Part shown: piece after piece, positions 21,380 through 29,958 of the stretch | Layout of the letters: each line of letters starts with the position of its first letter | Position numbering within the stretch: the stretch's first letter is position 1 | Assembly (NCBI GenBank): GCA_014896355.1 | Contig: JADBKO010000001.1 | Span: forward strand, 41,710 to 105,709 | Length of the DNA stretch: 64,000 bases | Source: Bacillota bacterium | Lineage (GTDB): Bacteria > Bacillota > UBA5301 > Bu52 | Direction of reading: 5' to 3' | The notes under the pieces: generated by a model | The model's input: the letters and a program-made list of their open reading frames with translations, nothing else | Database searches by the model: none | Told to the model about the DNA's origin: nothing | Program-made: the position numbers and the translations under genes

Positions 21380-23212
21380 ATGGCAGAAGCGATGAATCCC
21401 GGTATGCCGAAGGAGTGGCACCGTAGCCGGTGGTGCGGCCAACTGCGCGCAGAGGATGCCGGCCAGCCGGTGGTCTTGAATGGCTGGGTGAACCGCCGCC
21501 GTGACCACGGTGGCCTGATCTTTTTGGATCTGCGGGACCGCACGGGCATCGTGCAGGTGGTTCTCAACCCGGAAATCAGCCGGGATGCCTATGAAGCGGG
21601 GCAGGCGCTGCGGCCGGAATACGTGGTGGGCGTGCGCGGACGGGTGCAGCGCCGGCCCGCCGGCACGGAAAACGCGGAGCTGGCCACGGGGCAGGTGGAG
21701 GTTCAGGCCACGGATCTTCTGATTTTCAACGCCTCCAAGACCCCGCCTTTTGCCGTGGCAGAGAACCAGGCGGGCCCCCAGGTGGACGAGACGGTGCGCC
21801 TGCGCTACCGTTATCTGGACCTGCGACGACCCTCCATGTACCAGATCCTGGAGCTGCGGCACCGGGTGGTGAAGGCGGTCCGCGATTACTTCGACGCCCA
21901 CGGGTTCCTGGAAGTGGAGACCCCCATGCTCACCCGCAGCACTCCCGAAGGCGCCCGGGATTACCTGGTCCCCAGCCGCCTCCATCCCGGTGCCTTCTAT
22001 GCCCTGCCGCAGTCTCCGCAGCTTTTCAAGCAGCTCTTGATGGTGGGTGGCATCGAGCGGTATTTCCAGATTGCCCGTTGCTTCCGCGATGAGGATCTCC
22101 GGGCGGACCGCCAGCCGGAGTTTACGCAGGTGGACCTGGAGATGTCCTTTGTGGACGCCCAGGACGTCCAGGACGTGGTGGAGGACATGATGGTCACGGT
22201 GTTCCACCGCGTTCTGGGTGTGGAGATCCCGCGACCCATTCCCCGTCTGACCTGGGCGGACGCCATGGCCCGCTTCGGGACCGACAAGCCGGACCTGCGT
22301 TTCGGTCTGGAGCTGGTGGACGTAAGCGGCCTCGTGGCACAGACCCAGTTTCAGGTCTTTCGCCAGGCGTTGGAGAAGGGGGGACAGGTGAAGGGGATCC
22401 AGGCGCCTGGCTGTGCCCGGTTCACCCGCAAGGAGATCGATGCCTTGACGCAGGAGATCGCCGTCTTCGGCGCGAAAGGCCTGGCCTGGATCGCCATTCA
22501 GCCCGACGGTCAGCGGCATTCACCCATTGCCCGCTTTTTCAGTGAAGGGGAGCTGCAGGCCCTGCAGGGGGCGCTGCAGGCGGGTCCGGGGGATCTGATG
22601 CTTTTCGTGGCCGGGCCGCCTACGGTGGTGGCTCAGAGCCTGGGATATCTGCGCAACCGCCTGGGACACCAGCTGGGGTTGGTGGAACCCGGGGCCTATC
22701 GCTTCGCCTGGGTCGTGGATTTCCCCATGTTCACCTACGACGAGGAGGAGAAACGGCTGGTGGCGGAGCACCACCCCTTCACCTCGCCCAAGGATGAAGA
22801 CCTCCCGCTTTTGGACAGCGCTCCAGAGAAAGTGCGGGCGAAATCCTACGACCTGGTGCTGAACGGTTTTGAGCTGGGCTCGGGCAGCATCCGCATCCAC
22901 CGGCGCGAGGTTCAGGAGCGGATTTTCCGGGCCATGGGGTTCTCTCCCCAGGAGGCCGGGGAGAAATTCGGATTCCTGTTGGAGGCCTTCGAGTATGGCA
23001 CTCCACCCCACGGCGGCATGGCCTTGGGCGTGGACCGGATCATCATGCTCATGAGCGGCAGGGATAATGTCCGGGACGTCATCGCGTTTCCAAAGACCCA
23101 AAGCGCCACGGACCTCCTGATGGAAGCCCCCTCCGAGGTGTCACCCCGGCAGTTGCAAGACCTGCACATCCGGGTGGCGCTGGCTCCCCAGGCGGCGGTG
23201 GCGGGCAAATGA
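21380..23212 (+). CDS. aspS: Aspartyl-tRNA synthetase
   Basis: Class IIb synthetase. N-terminal OB-fold anticodon domain (LNGWVNRRRDHGGLIFLDLRD in two pieces), motif 2 FRDEDLRADRQPEFTQ, a GAD insertion domain (about 290-430) and motif 3 GGMALGVDRIIML. Bacterial-type, 610 residues. ATG at 21380 behind GAGGAGGAG. Whether it also charges tRNA-Asn cannot be judged here. It follows hisS after an 80-base gap with no clear terminator, so the two may be co-transcribed. Confidence 0.96.
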   Translation: MAEAMNPGMPKEWHRSRWCGQLRAEDAGQPVVLNGWVNRRRDHGGLIFLDLRDRTGIVQVVLNPEISRDAYEAGQALRPEYVVGVRGRVQRRPAGTENAELATGQVEVQATDLLIFNASKTPPFAVAENQAGPQVDETVRLRYRYLDLRRPSMYQILELRHRVVKAVRDYFDAHGFLEVETPMLTRSTPEGARDYLVPSRLHPGAFYALPQSPQLFKQLLMVGGIERYFQIARCFRDEDLRADRQPEFTQVDLEMSFVDAQDVQDVVEDMMVTVFHRVLGVEIPRPIPRLTWADAMARFGTDKPDLRFGLELVDVSGLVAQTQFQVFRQALEKGGQVKGIQAPGCARFTRKEIDALTQEIAVFGAKGLAWIAIQPDGQRHSPIARFFSEGELQALQGALQAGPGDLMLFVAGPPTVVAQSLGYLRNRLGHQLGLVEPGAYRFAWVVDFPMFTYDEEEKRLVAEHHPFTSPKDEDLPLLDSAPEKVRAKSYDLVLNGFELGSGSIRIHRREVQERIFRAMGFSPQEAGEKFGFLLEAFEYGTPPHGGMALGVDRIIMLMSGRDNVRDVIAFPKTQSATDLLMEAPSEVSPRQLQDLHIRVALAPQAAVAGK

Positions 23213-23265
23213 CGAGTCAGGAGAGGCGACCACCGCTTTCCAGGGCCTGACCGGCAGCGGATTCG

Positions 23266-23294
23266 TTGCCACAGCGCGCTTCGTGTGTTATCAT
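23266..23294 (+). promoter_or_regulatory. Promoter of the 6S RNA gene
   Basis: TTGCCA (23266-23271), 17-base spacer, TATCAT (23289-23294), in the gap after aspS. Transcription would start about 23301-23304, exactly where the long closing helix of the RNA begins. Confidence 0.7.
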
Positions 23295-23300
23295 AAAGGT

Positions 23301-23495
23301 AATAAAGGACCCTGCCGGGTTCGTGGTCAAGCTGATTGTGATGTGAACCAACACCCCATCCAAGGGAGTCCGGGCTCTGGCGGCGGAATGCATGCCACTC
23401 TGTGTGGAGCCAGGAAACCGTCGGGAGGACACCCACCTGCGAGAGCAGGTTCAGCAGACAACAGCAACGTTAGCGGCCTGGCGGGGACCTTTTGT
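23301..23495 (+). ncRNA. ssrS: 6S RNA (ssrS/bsrA-type)
   Basis: Regulatory RNA that mimics an open promoter and binds sigma-A RNA polymerase. Bases 23304-23319 and 23477-23492 form a 16-bp closing helix with a single A-A mismatch, ending in a short T-run (CCTTTTG). Inside are a large central open region, a small GAGA-tetraloop hairpin on the 3' side (ACCTGC/GCAGGT, about 23435-23450) and an apical hairpin closed by GGCTC/GAGCC. Length of about 190 nt and the location between aspS and tcdA match B. subtilis 6S-1 (bsrA). Structure was read by eye only. Confidence 0.78.
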
Positions 23496-23516
23496 ATTCC
23501 CAGGAGGATCAGGTTC

Positions 23517-24287
23517 ACGCAGTACATAGATGCCGGGAGACCAGAAGCGTTTGAACGGACGGCCCTGCTGCTGGGGAACGCGGCGCTGCGGCAGCTGGCG
23601 GCGGCCCGGGTGGCCGTGGTGGGCCTGGGCGGGGTGGGCTCCTATGCAGCAGAGGCATTGGCCCGCTGTGGCATTGGGCATCTGGTTCTGGTGGACGGGG
23701 ACGTGGTGGTCGCCAGCAATTTGAACCGCCAGCTGGTGGCTCTGCACAGCACGTTGGGGCAACCCAAGGTCCAGGTCATGGCGGCCCGGGTGAAGGACAT
23801 CCATCCCGGCGCCCGGGTGGACGCGGTGTTCTCCCGCTACGGCCCGCACAATCGCGGGCTTTTTGAGTATGGGCCCTTCGACTATTTGGTGGACGCCATC
23901 GATGATGTGCCGGCCAAGGTGGACCTGCTGGCGCAGGCGGTCTGGCACGGGATCCCGGCGGTTTCCAGCATGGGGGCCGGGCAAAGGCGGGACCCGACCG
24001 CCTGGCGGGTGGCGGACATCAGCAGGACCCATACCTGCCCTTTGGCTCGTGCCGTGCGGGTTGGGCTGCGGCAAAAGGGGATCGAACGGGGGATCAAGGC
24101 GGTGTTCTCCGTGGAGCCGCCCGCCAGGGGCGGCGCCGGGCCCCAGAAAAATCTGGGGAGCGGCTTTGCTCAAAGCCGGCGGCCTCCTCTGGGCACGGTC
24201 CCGTTTGTGACGGGAACGGCCGGGCTTTTGTTGGCGTCGGTGGTGGTGCAGGATCTTCTTGCCGGAGGGAACGACGCGGGCGCTTGA
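23517..24287 (+). CDS. tcdA: tRNA threonylcarbamoyladenosine dehydratase (TcdA/ThiF-like E1), non-standard start
   Basis: E1-like ATP-dependent enzyme cyclising t6A37 of tRNA. Rossmann motif VVGLGGVGSYAAEAL, LVDGDVV, SNLNRQL and DYLVDAIDD are present; a Gly/Pro-rich insertion lies near the C-terminus. No ATG, GTG or TTG occurs in frame between the 6S RNA 3' end and the conserved region. An AGGAGG SD (23502-23507) is followed after 9 bases by ACG (23517), which gives eight residues before the conserved EAFERT block, close to the ten in E. coli TcdA. Upstream in-frame starts (23283, 23388) lie inside the 6S RNA or its promoter. Confidence 0.82.
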   Translation, partial: TQYIDAGRPEAFERTALLLGNAALRQLAAARVAVVGLGGVGSYAAEALARCGIGHLVLVDGDVVVASNLNRQLVALHSTLGQPKVQVMAARVKDIHPGARVDAVFSRYGPHNRGLFEYGPFDYLVDAIDDVPAKVDLLAQAVWHGIPAVSSMGAGQRRDPTAWRVADISRTHTCPLARAVRVGLRQKGIERGIKAVFSVEPPARGGAGPQKNLGSGFAQSRRPPLGTVPFVTGTAGLLLASVVVQDLLAGGNDAGA

Positions 24288-24342
24288 AATGGCGTGCTCT
24301 GAGCGGGGTTCGCCCCGGCCGTCTAAGGGAAGGTGAAATAGC

Positions 24343-25713
24343 GTGCAGGCCAAGGGATCTTCTGACAACGCCAATCCAACCCTTTTTTCCCAGGCAGGAG
24401 CGGATCTGTTACGCCAGCAGGCGCCTTTGGCCACGCGCATGCGGCCGCGCAGCCTGGAAGAAGTGCTGGGCCAAGAACGCTTGGTGGGGCCGGGGATGTT
24501 TCTGCGCCGCCTCATTCAGGCGGACCGGGTGCCGTCGCTGATCTTTTACGGCCCGCCCGGCAGCGGCAAAACCACCCTGGCTTTGATCGTGGCCAACACC
24601 ACCCATGCCCATTTTGAGCAGCTCAACGCCGTCACCGCCGGCGTGGCCGACATCCGCCGCGTCATCGAGCAGGCGCAGGAGCGTCTGAATCTGTACGGGC
24701 AGAAGACCATCCTTTTCATCGATGAAATCCATCGCTTCAACAAGGCCCAGCAGGACGCCCTGCTCCCTGCCGTGGAGTCGGGGCTCCTGATCTTCATCGG
24801 GGCCACTACAGAAAATCCCTTTATCACCGTCAATCCTCCTTTGGTCTCCCGGGCCCGGGTGTTGCGCCTGGATTCCATCCCACCCGAAGATCTGCGCCGC
24901 CTGGGAGAGCGGGCCTTGCGCGACGAGAAACGGGGGCTGGGCCAGGTTCCTGTACAGGTGCAACCGGAAGCCTGGGAGGAGCTGGTACGGGGCAGCGGCG
25001 GGGACGCCCGGCTGTTCTTGAACACGCTGGAGGTGGCGGTCCTGACCACGCCGCCCGGTCCAGATGGCCGGCGACAGATCACAGCCGAGACGGTGCGAGC
25101 TTGCCTGGGACAGGCCCCTATGCACTACGACCGGGCCGGAGACCAGCACTACGATACCATCTCTGCCTTCATCAAGAGCATCCGGGGTTCCGACCCCGAT
25201 GCGGCCCTGTTCTGGCTGGCTCGGATGCTGTCAGCCGGAGAAGACCCGCTTTTCATCGCCCGGCGCCTCATGATTCATGCCGCCGAGGACATCGGCATGG
25301 CGGACCCGCAGGCGCTGCAGGTGGCCACTGCGGCGGCTCTGGCTGTGGAGCGGGTGGGGCTGCCGGAGGGACGCCTTCCACTGGCGGAGGCCACGCTCTA
25401 CCTGGCTACGGCGCCAAAGAGCAACTCTGTGTATACCGGCATTGCGGCGGCCCTGGAGGCTGCGGAAAAGCTGGCCGCAGCGGTGCAGGTGCCCCGCCAC
25501 CTGCGGGACGCCTCGTACGCGGGAGCGGCGCGCCTGGGCCACGGCCAGGGTTACCGCTACCCCCATGACTATCCTGGGCACTGGGTGGAGCAGCAGTATC
25601 TGCCCGAGGGCCTGGACGGGCGCAGGTTCTACCAGCCATCCACCAGCGGCTTCGAGAAAGAGATTGCCCGCAGGCTGAAAGAAAAGGATTTTCAGGGTGG
25701 GGAAACGAGATAG
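24343..25713 (+). CDS. rarA: Replication-associated recombination ATPase RarA (MgsA)
   Basis: AAA+ ATPase related to clamp loaders, acting at stalled forks. Walker A GPPGSGKTT at 70-78, Walker B ILFIDEIHRFNKAQQD near 125-140, then sensor region TTENPF and the C-terminal MgsA domain (APKSNSVY, YPHDYPGHWVEQQYLP). GTG start with AAGGTG upstream. 456 residues. Its position after tcdA and before the Rrf2 gene matches Bacillus yrvN. Confidence 0.95.
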   Translation: MQAKGSSDNANPTLFSQAGADLLRQQAPLATRMRPRSLEEVLGQERLVGPGMFLRRLIQADRVPSLIFYGPPGSGKTTLALIVANTTHAHFEQLNAVTAGVADIRRVIEQAQERLNLYGQKTILFIDEIHRFNKAQQDALLPAVESGLLIFIGATTENPFITVNPPLVSRARVLRLDSIPPEDLRRLGERALRDEKRGLGQVPVQVQPEAWEELVRGSGGDARLFLNTLEVAVLTTPPGPDGRRQITAETVRACLGQAPMHYDRAGDQHYDTISAFIKSIRGSDPDAALFWLARMLSAGEDPLFIARRLMIHAAEDIGMADPQALQVATAAALAVERVGLPEGRLPLAEATLYLATAPKSNSVYTGIAAALEAAEKLAAAVQVPRHLRDASYAGAARLGHGQGYRYPHDYPGHWVEQQYLPEGLDGRRFYQPSTSGFEKEIARRLKEKDFQGGETR

Positions 25714-25727
25714 ATTTCCGGCGGCAT

Positions 25728-25756
25728 TTGACACGCCCTTGCGTCCATGGTAGCAT
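25728..25756 (+). promoter_or_regulatory. Sigma-A promoter for the Rrf2-iscS-mnmA unit
   Basis: TTGACA (25728-25733), 17 bases, TAGCAT (25751-25756), 65 bases before the Rrf2 start. An imperfect inverted repeat (GAATCCC at about 25763, GGGAATTC at about 25783) lies between promoter and start and could be an Rrf2 operator; this is only a suggestion. Confidence 0.7.
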
Positions 25757-25820
25757 GAGGATGGAATCCCGAGTGATCCGCTGGGAATTCGTCAAAACGG
25801 ACCGTTGAGGGCAGAAACCC

Positions 25821-26273
25821 ATGCATTTTTCGTCGCGTACAGAATACGGTGTCAAAGCCATGCTGGACCTGGCCCTCCATTACGGGGAGGGCCCTGTGCC
25901 CTTGCGGGCCATTGCCGGGCGGCAGTCCGTGTCTGAGCATTATCTGGAACAGCTCATGGGCGCTCTGCGTAAGGCCGGGTTGGTGGCCAGCGCTCGTGGG
26001 GCCCAGGGCGGGTATGAATTGGCCCGGGAGCCGGGAAGCATTACCGTCGGGGATGTGGTGCGGGCGCTGGAAGGTCCCATCGCGCCGCTGCCCTGTGTGG
26101 AAGAGGACGGCCGCGCACACTGCGACGAAATCGCTCGCTGTGTGGCCCGCACCGTATGGGTAAGACTGCGTTCCAGCATGGAGGAAGTTCTGGATTCCAC
26201 GACGTTCGCGGATCTGTGCCAGAAAGCCTTGCAGCAGCGGAACACCGGGGATTCGTTCATGTATTACATCTGA
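25821..26273 (+). CDS. Rrf2-family transcriptional regulator with three cysteines
   Basis: Winged-helix repressor of the CymR/IscR type: N-terminal SSRTEYGVKAMLDLALH, recognition helix SEHYLEQLMGALRKAGLV and ARGAQGGYELAR wing. Three cysteines at 92, 101 and 107 suggest an Fe-S site as in IscR (92, 98, 104), although the first gap is x8 rather than x5. It heads iscS and mnmA, so it probably senses Fe-S or cysteine status and controls the operon, possibly autoregulated. 150 residues. Confidence 0.9.
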   Translation: MHFSSRTEYGVKAMLDLALHYGEGPVPLRAIAGRQSVSEHYLEQLMGALRKAGLVASARGAQGGYELAREPGSITVGDVVRALEGPIAPLPCVEEDGRAHCDEIARCVARTVWVRLRSSMEEVLDSTTFADLCQKALQQRNTGDSFMYYI

Positions 26274-26380
26274 CATCTGGCCCGTGTGGCCTGCTGTCGG
26301 GCGACCGGGCAGGCGGACGATCCGGCGCCGGCCCGTACCGCATGGGAGCGCGGCGCGGCAAAGGGGTGCTTTGGACGGCC

Positions 26381-27547
26381 ATGTCCCGTGTGTATTTGGA
26401 TCACGCCGCCACCACGCCGGTGGACCCCCGGGTGGTGGAAGCCATGAAGCCGTATTGGACCGAGGCGTTCGGGAACCCTTCTTCCCTGCATGCAGAAGGC
26501 CGGCGGGCCCTGCAAGCCTTGGATGAGGCCCGCAATCAGGTCGCCGCGGTGTTGGGCGCCGATCCTGAAGAGATTGTTTTCACCGCCGGGGGATCGGAAG
26601 CGGACAACCTGGCCATCTCCGGGGTCTTGGGCGCCGCCGGTTCGCGCAAATACCATGTGGTCACCTCGGCGGTGGAGCACCACGCGGTGCTGTATACCTG
26701 TCAGTTCTGGCTCCGGCAGGGATACGAGGTCACGGTGCTTCCCGTGGATGAATACGGCCAGGTGCGGCCTGCGGATCTGGCTGCTGCTTTGCGGCCCGAT
26801 ACCGCCCTGGTGTCCATCATGATGGCCAACAACGAAGTGGGGACTCTGCAGCCCGTGGCGGAACTGGCAGCCCTTTGCCGGGAACGGGGCGTCCTCTTTC
26901 ACACGGATGCCGTGCAGGCCGTGGGGGCGGTGCCGGTTCACGTGCGGGAGCTGGGCGTGGATCTGCTTTCCCTTTCCGCCCACAAGTTTTACGGGCCGAA
27001 GGGCGCGGGGGCGCTGTACGTCCGCAAGGGCGTGCGGCTGCAGCCTCTCATTCACGGCGGCGGCCAAGAGCGGACCCGGCGGGCCGGAACGGAGAATATT
27101 CCGGGCATCGTGGGCTTGGCAGCGGCCCTTCGGCTGGCCCAGGCGGAGATGACGGAGCGGACCGCCCATATCCGGTCGCTGCGCCGCAGACTGGAGGAAG
27201 GCTTGCTCCGCCTGCCCGGTACGCGCCTGAACGGCCATCCGGAGCGCCGGCTGCCCGGCCATGTGAATGTGAGTTTTGCCGGGGTGGAAAGCGAGCCCTT
27301 GCTGGTCAACCTGGACCTGGCAGGGATCGCCGCCTCGGGTGGGTCTGCCTGTACCTCCGGATCCCTGGAGCCCTCCCACGTGCTGAAAGCCATGGGAGTG
27401 CCGGGAGAGTGGATCCGGGGATCTGTGCGCTTCAGCCTGGGCCGGGAAAACACTGAGGCCGATGTGGATCGGGTGTTGTCCGTCCTGCCGGGCATACTGG
27501 AACGATTGCGCGCCATTTCAGCCCAAGGGGCCCAAAGCCGGCAGTAA
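26381..27547 (+). CDS. iscS: Cysteine desulfurase (IscS/NifS family)
   Basis: PLP enzyme releasing sulfur from cysteine as enzyme persulfide. N-terminal YLDHAATTP, PLP lysine K202 in SAHKFYGP, and catalytic C324 in GSACTSGSLEPSHVL, whose long loop is of the IscS type. Located between the Rrf2 regulator and mnmA, so it likely feeds sulfur to MnmA, as Bacillus YrvO does. ATG 26381 gives the standard N-terminus but has only a distant AAAGGGG; GTG 26366 is an alternative. 388 residues. Confidence 0.95.
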   Translation: MSRVYLDHAATTPVDPRVVEAMKPYWTEAFGNPSSLHAEGRRALQALDEARNQVAAVLGADPEEIVFTAGGSEADNLAISGVLGAAGSRKYHVVTSAVEHHAVLYTCQFWLRQGYEVTVLPVDEYGQVRPADLAAALRPDTALVSIMMANNEVGTLQPVAELAALCRERGVLFHTDAVQAVGAVPVHVRELGVDLLSLSAHKFYGPKGAGALYVRKGVRLQPLIHGGGQERTRRAGTENIPGIVGLAAALRLAQAEMTERTAHIRSLRRRLEEGLLRLPGTRLNGHPERRLPGHVNVSFAGVESEPLLVNLDLAGIAASGGSACTSGSLEPSHVLKAMGVPGEWIRGSVRFSLGRENTEADVDRVLSVLPGILERLRAISAQGAQSRQ

Positions 27548-27634
27548 GTCCCGGCCAGTGGGAAAGATCACCCTCTGTGCACAGGTGGGGAGTCAAAGCC
27601 TTTGCGTCATCAGATTTCAAACAAGGATGCGTTG

Positions 27635-28798
27635 ATGGGATCGGACAGGCACACCACGCCGGAACCGGTGCGTCCGCCCGTCTCCAGAGCACCGGGCGCG
27701 CCCCGGGTGGTGGTGGCCATGAGCGGGGGGGTGGATTCCAGCGTAGCCGCCGCCCTCTTGGTTCAGCAAGGATATGAGTGCATCGGTGTCACCCTGCAGG
27801 TTTGGCCCAGCGATCTGCCGGAAACGGAGCGGGAAGGCGGCTGCTGCTCGCTGGGCGCTGTCACCGACGCCCGGCAGGTGGCTTGGGCGCTGGGAATTCC
27901 TTATTACGTGTTGAACTATCAGGAGATCTTTCAGACCCACGTGATCGATGATTTCGTGGCCGAGTACCGCCGCGGCCGTACGCCCAACCCCTGCATCCGC
28001 TGCAACAAGGATATCAAGTTCGCCGCTTTGCTGCGGCATGCGGAGGCCATCGGCGCCAGCCACGTGGCCACCGGGCACTATGCCCGGATCCTGCGGGATC
28101 CCGCCAGCGGCCGTTACCTCTTGCTGCGGGGCCGCGACCGCCACAAGGACCAGAGTTACGTCCTCTACAGCCTGGATCAGGAGCAATTGGCCCATATCCT
28201 GTTCCCGCTGGGGGACTTTACCAAGGACCAGACCCGCGCGGTGGCAGAGCGTCTGGGCCTGAGGGTGGCTCACAAAGCCGAGTCGCAGGAGATCTGCTTT
28301 GTGCCCAGCAACAATTACCGGGATTTCCTGGGCCGGGTGGCGCCGGATGTCCGGAAGCCGGGGCCCATCCTGGACACCGCCGGGCGCAAGCTGGGCGAAC
28401 ATCCGGGCATTGCCTTTTACACCATCGGGCAGCGCAAAGGATTGGGCCTGTCCTATTGCGAGCCTTTGTATGTGGTGGATCTGGACCCGGAACGCAATGC
28501 CGTCATTGTGGGCACAGCCCGGGAGGTCTGGCGGGCAGGGCTTCTCGGAAGCCATGCCAATTGGGTCAGCGTGCCGGAACTCGCAGGGCCGTTGAAGGTG
28601 GAAGTCCAGATTCGCTACAACAGCAAGCCTGTGCCCGCCCGCATTGAACCCGGGCCTGGACCCGGGCAGGTGGCCTGCTACTTCGACCAGCCGCAGAGGG
28701 CCGTCACCCCTGGGCAGGCGGCGGTGTTTTACCAGGGCGACCGGCTGGTGGGCGGCGCCACCATCGAGCGGCCTCTGCCCGTGACGAAGGCCTCATAA
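27635..28798 (+). CDS. mnmA: tRNA-specific 2-thiouridylase MnmA
   Basis: Thiolates U34 of Lys, Glu and Gln tRNAs. PP-loop AMSGGVDSSVAA near residue 30, catalytic C120 in NPCIRCNKDIKF and second C221 in QEICFVP. ATG 27635 has AAGGA about 8 bases upstream; an upstream TTG (27602) would add eleven residues. 387 residues with a disordered first 25, slightly longer than usual. Follows iscS, its sulfur donor. Confidence 0.95.
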   Translation: MGSDRHTTPEPVRPPVSRAPGAPRVVVAMSGGVDSSVAAALLVQQGYECIGVTLQVWPSDLPETEREGGCCSLGAVTDARQVAWALGIPYYVLNYQEIFQTHVIDDFVAEYRRGRTPNPCIRCNKDIKFAALLRHAEAIGASHVATGHYARILRDPASGRYLLLRGRDRHKDQSYVLYSLDQEQLAHILFPLGDFTKDQTRAVAERLGLRVAHKAESQEICFVPSNNYRDFLGRVAPDVRKPGPILDTAGRKLGEHPGIAFYTIGQRKGLGLSYCEPLYVVDLDPERNAVIVGTAREVWRAGLLGSHANWVSVPELAGPLKVEVQIRYNSKPVPARIEPGPGPGQVACYFDQPQRAVTPGQAAVFYQGDRLVGGATIERPLPVTKAS

Positions 28799-28873
28799 CC
28801 CCAGGCTCGCAGGCCATACTATCCTTGAGGTGATGGGTGTGGGTGGCCGCTTCCCGCAGGGGGCTGCGAAGCC

Positions 28874-29197
28874 ATGATGCAGGGCCGCGGCTGGCAATCC
28901 CGGCGGGGCCGGAGGGGAGCCCGCGTTCTGCTGCGCCTGATCTTCGGCCTGCTGGCGGTCATCGGCCTGCTGACGGTGTTGGCCACCGCCGGCAACTACT
29001 CCTATCTGCACTCCATCTACCAGATGGGCCAGTTGGGCCGCGGGCTGTCCAGCCTGGAAATCCGGCCCGCCTGGTCTCCCATGTTTCTGGCCCGGCATGG
29101 TTGGAGCACGTCCCAGGCGGATCAATCTCTCCGGGCGGTGCTGCGGGCTTTGGGCATGCCGGTCCGTGGCAGCTCCGGGTCCGGGCCGCGGCCCTAG
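28874..29197 (+). CDS. Hypothetical single-pass membrane protein
   Basis: Not recognised. 107 residues: an Arg-rich N-terminus (SRRGRRGARVLLR), one transmembrane helix (LIFGLLAVIGLLTVLATAG) and an outer segment with Tyr and Trp. The positive-inside charge supports export of the C-terminus. Start could be either of two adjacent ATGs; no strong SD. In the place where Bacillus has yrrB and yrrC between mnmA and the PRC-barrel gene yrrD. Confidence 0.5.
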   Translation: MMQGRGWQSRRGRRGARVLLRLIFGLLAVIGLLTVLATAGNYSYLHSIYQMGQLGRGLSSLEIRPAWSPMFLARHGWSTSQADQSLRAVLRALGMPVRGSSGSGPRP

Positions 29198-29277
29198 CCG
29201 GGCGAGGCGGCGCGAACCTATACAGCGGCGGAACCCGCCGGACGGAAAAAGAAGGATTGTGAGCGTGCCGTAAGCAT

Positions 29278-29895
29278 ATGGGCGAAGAACCGGTTCGGCT
29301 TGGACGGGAGTTGCTGGGACTGCCGGTGCGGGCGGGGCGGTCCGACGGCCCCACTCTGGGGCATGTGGCGGACCTTTGGCTGGATCTGTCCCAGGGCCGC
29401 CTGGCGGGCCTGCTGGTGGAGACCGGCGATCAAAGGGTGACACTGCCGGTGGACCCGAGTGACCGCCTGGAGCAGGCGGCCGTGGTGCTCACGGGGGTGG
29501 ATCCCCAGCGGGGGCCGGAGAAACCGCAGCCGGCAGACACGGCGAATTGGCTGCGGCTGGTGGGAGACGGACCGGACGGAGGCGGCCCCGGCCTCTGTGG
29601 CCTGCGGGTGGCGGATGGCAGCGGCAGGCCCCTGGGCCGTTGGGAGGATGTTTGGATCGACACCCGCCGGGGAACTCTAGAAGCGGTGGAGCTGTCCCAG
29701 GGACTCATCGAAGACGTGATCCACGGGCGGAAGGCCGTGCCGCTGTCGGGGCTGCTGGCCGTGGGCCCGCGACGGGCCCTGCTGGAACCACCGCAATCCG
29801 GTCCGGAGGCGCAGACGGCGGCACCGCCGGCACAGCCGGACGCCGGTCCGGAGAACGCCCGCCCGGGGCCGTCGGAGGCTCCGCCCACGCGGTAA
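29278..29895 (+). CDS. PRC-barrel domain protein (YrrD-like)
   Basis: Two PRC-barrel-like modules: GRELLGLPVRA...GHVADLWLDLSQGRLAGLLVE (about 10-50) and RPLGRWEDVWIDTRRGTLEAVELSQG (about 120-155), then a Pro/Ala-rich tail of about 40 residues. PRC barrels often bind RNA or proteins; Bacillus yrrD, also between mnmA and alaS, has no firm function. The ATG at 29278 lacks an SD, and the upstream in-frame codons end at a stop. Confidence 0.78.
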   Translation: MGEEPVRLGRELLGLPVRAGRSDGPTLGHVADLWLDLSQGRLAGLLVETGDQRVTLPVDPSDRLEQAAVVLTGVDPQRGPEKPQPADTANWLRLVGDGPDGGGPGLCGLRVADGSGRPLGRWEDVWIDTRRGTLEAVELSQGLIEDVIHGRKAVPLSGLLAVGPRRALLEPPQSGPEAQTAAPPAQPDAGPENARPGPSEAPPTR

Positions 29896-29958
29896 CGTTT
29901 AGGCCGTGACGGAACCGCTTTTGCGAGGAATCTGGTTGCTTCGGAAAGGAGAAGAGCC

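Noticed and set aside
23283..23516. N-terminal extension of tcdA from 23283 or 23388
   Set aside because: It would translate the promoter and the 6S RNA, has no SD, and resembles no TcdA N-terminus.
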